From: Streptosporangiaceae bacterium
GTDB lineage: Bacteria; Actinomycetota; Actinomycetes; Streptosporangiales; Streptosporangiaceae
NCBI GenBank assembly: GCA_030038715.1
Contig: JASHSO010000238.1
Coordinates: forward strand, 1-14,191
DNA length: 14,191 nucleotides
Direction: 5' to 3'
Under the pieces are notes generated by a model. That model made no database searches. It was not told the DNA's origin and saw only the letters and a program-made list of their open reading frames with translations. The translations under genes and the position numbers were made by a program. Shown here one piece after another: positions 13,336-14,191 of the stretch; within the stretch, counting starts at the first letter, position 1, and every line of letters begins with the position of its first letter.

Positions 13336-14190
13336 CTACTGCCGGCCAGTAATGGCGATCCTCGGGATACCGGGTGGGTCGAAGCCGAGTACCTGGCCGT
13401 AGAAGGACAGCTCGGCTTCCAGCGCCGCGATCTGCGACTCCGCCTTGCGGAGGCCGTGTGACTCGCCCTCGAAGGCGATGTAGGCGTAGTTAGTCCCGAA
13501 GGCGGCCAGCTCGGCGGCGATGGCTTCGGCCTGTGCGGGCGGGACCACCGGGTCATCGAGCCCCTGCAGCAGCAGAGTCGGGCATGTCGCGGCGTTCACA
13601 TGGCCGAGCGGGGCACGCTCGACGTAGATGGTCTCGTAGCCCGGCAAAGGCCCGACGAGCCCGTCGAGGTAGTGCGACTCGAAGTCATGCGTCTGGGCCA
13701 CGAAGGACCGCAGATCGGACACGCCGGCAATCGATGTCGCTGCGCTGAACACGGTGCCCCGGCTGGTCCCGGTCGTGACCGCGACGAGTGTCGTCCAGCC
13801 GCCCGCCGAGCCGCCGCGGATGGCCAGCCTCGCCGGATCTGCCCGATCCGATTCGGCCAGGAAGCGGGCCGCAGCTATCGCGTCCAGAACGTCGACGACG
13901 CCCCATTCCCGCCGCAGCCGTTCCCGGTACTGTCGGCCATAGCCGGCTGAGCCGCCGTAATTCACGTCGATGATCCCGATACCGCGGCTAGTGAAGTAGG
14001 CCTTCGCCAGGTCCAGCGTCGCCGACACCCGCCCCGTGGGCCCGCCATGCACCCAGACCACGTACGGCGGACGCTGGTCGGCCGGGCCGCTGGCGTCCGG
14101 GCTGGTCGGTGGGTAGACCAGGGCATGCACCACCTGGCCGTAAGGACCCTCGAAATCGACTGTCTGCGGGACCGGAAGGTACCTCTCATC
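13336..14190 (-). CDS. S9-family (prolyl oligopeptidase-like) serine peptidase, C-terminal part
   Basis: The frame is open to the right edge of the window, so the N-terminal beta-propeller part is missing and 284 C-terminal residues are visible. This is the alpha/beta-hydrolase domain. It has WVHGGPTG near residue 46-53 of the fragment, the nucleophile elbow GGSAGGW (Ser at 128), LQGLDDPVVPP with the catalytic Asp pair (212-213), and GESHGLR (catalytic His at 245). The combination matches dipeptidyl/acylaminoacyl peptidases of family S9. It ends with the short tail FDPPGIPRIAITGRQ. There is no signal peptide information, because the N-terminus lies outside. Transcribed towards rny; the 62-base gap between the two stop codons shows no clear bidirectional terminator. 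Confidence 0.92.
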   Translation of the reverse strand, partial: DERYLPVPQTVDFEGPYGQVVHALVYPPTSPDASGPADQRPPYVVWVHGGPTGRVSATLDLAKAYFTSRGIGIIDVNYGGSAGYGRQYRERLRREWGVVDVLDAIAAARFLAESDRADPARLAIRGGSAGGWTTLVAVTTGTSRGTVFSAATSIAGVSDLRSFVAQTHDFESHYLDGLVGPLPGYETIYVERAPLGHVNAATCPTLLLQGLDDPVVPPAQAEAIAAELAAFGTNYAYIAFEGESHGLRKAESQIAALEAELSFYGQVLGFDPPGIPRIAITGRQ

Positions 14191-14191
14191 C

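Overview
The window is GC-rich throughout and reads as a chromosomal segment of an actinobacterium. The evidence is frequent GTG starts, strong third-position GC bias, a DUF3046 gene just upstream of recA, recA-recX order, and an actinobacterial LexA box and RecA-NDp/PafBC-type promoter before recA. RNase Y downstream of recX and the overall gene order argue against Mycobacterium, although the recA intein closely resembles, from memory, the one in Mycobacterium leprae. I cannot name a genus.

Left part (1-5348). The end of a YcaQ-type winged-helix gene converges on a minus-strand operon for siroheme and sulfite/nitrite reduction. Read from 5082 down to 556, the operon has five parts. First is a 32-residue cysteine-rich leader peptide, then a siroheme sulfite/nitrite reductase, then a 59-residue zinc-ribbon protein. 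A fused precorrin-2 dehydrogenase/uroporphyrinogen-III methyltransferase and a CbiX-type sirohydrochlorin chelatase follow. The last four genes are joined by 4-base ATGA/GTGA overlaps. Together they supply the reductase and the siroheme cofactor it needs. The leader ends in a cluster of Cys codons, which suggests cysteine-responsive attenuation. The fusion gene is unusually rich in in-frame tandem repeats, and a long DNA hairpin lies in its interdomain linker.

Middle (5349-8057). A two-helix potassium channel with an RCK domain runs on the plus strand. A HAD phosphatase on the minus strand converges with it across three 24-bp tandem repeats. DUF3046 and a small P-loop kinase-like gene follow on the plus strand.

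Right part (8058-14191). The recA promoter region carries a LexA box and a RecA-NDp/PafBC-type promoter. recA is interrupted in the DNA-binding L2 loop by a 362-residue in-frame intein with splicing residues and two LAGLIDADG motifs. Removing it would give a 374-residue RecA. Two stretches of the N-extein have codon use unlike the rest of the gene. recX follows, then about 520 bases without a convincing gene, then rny (RNase Y). A convergent S9-family peptidase runs off the right edge.

The best candidates for a closer look are the RecA intein with its flanks, the Cys-rich attenuator of the sulfite-reduction operon, and the hairpin and repeat insertions in the siroheme synthase gene. All homology statements come from recognising motifs; no database search was run.
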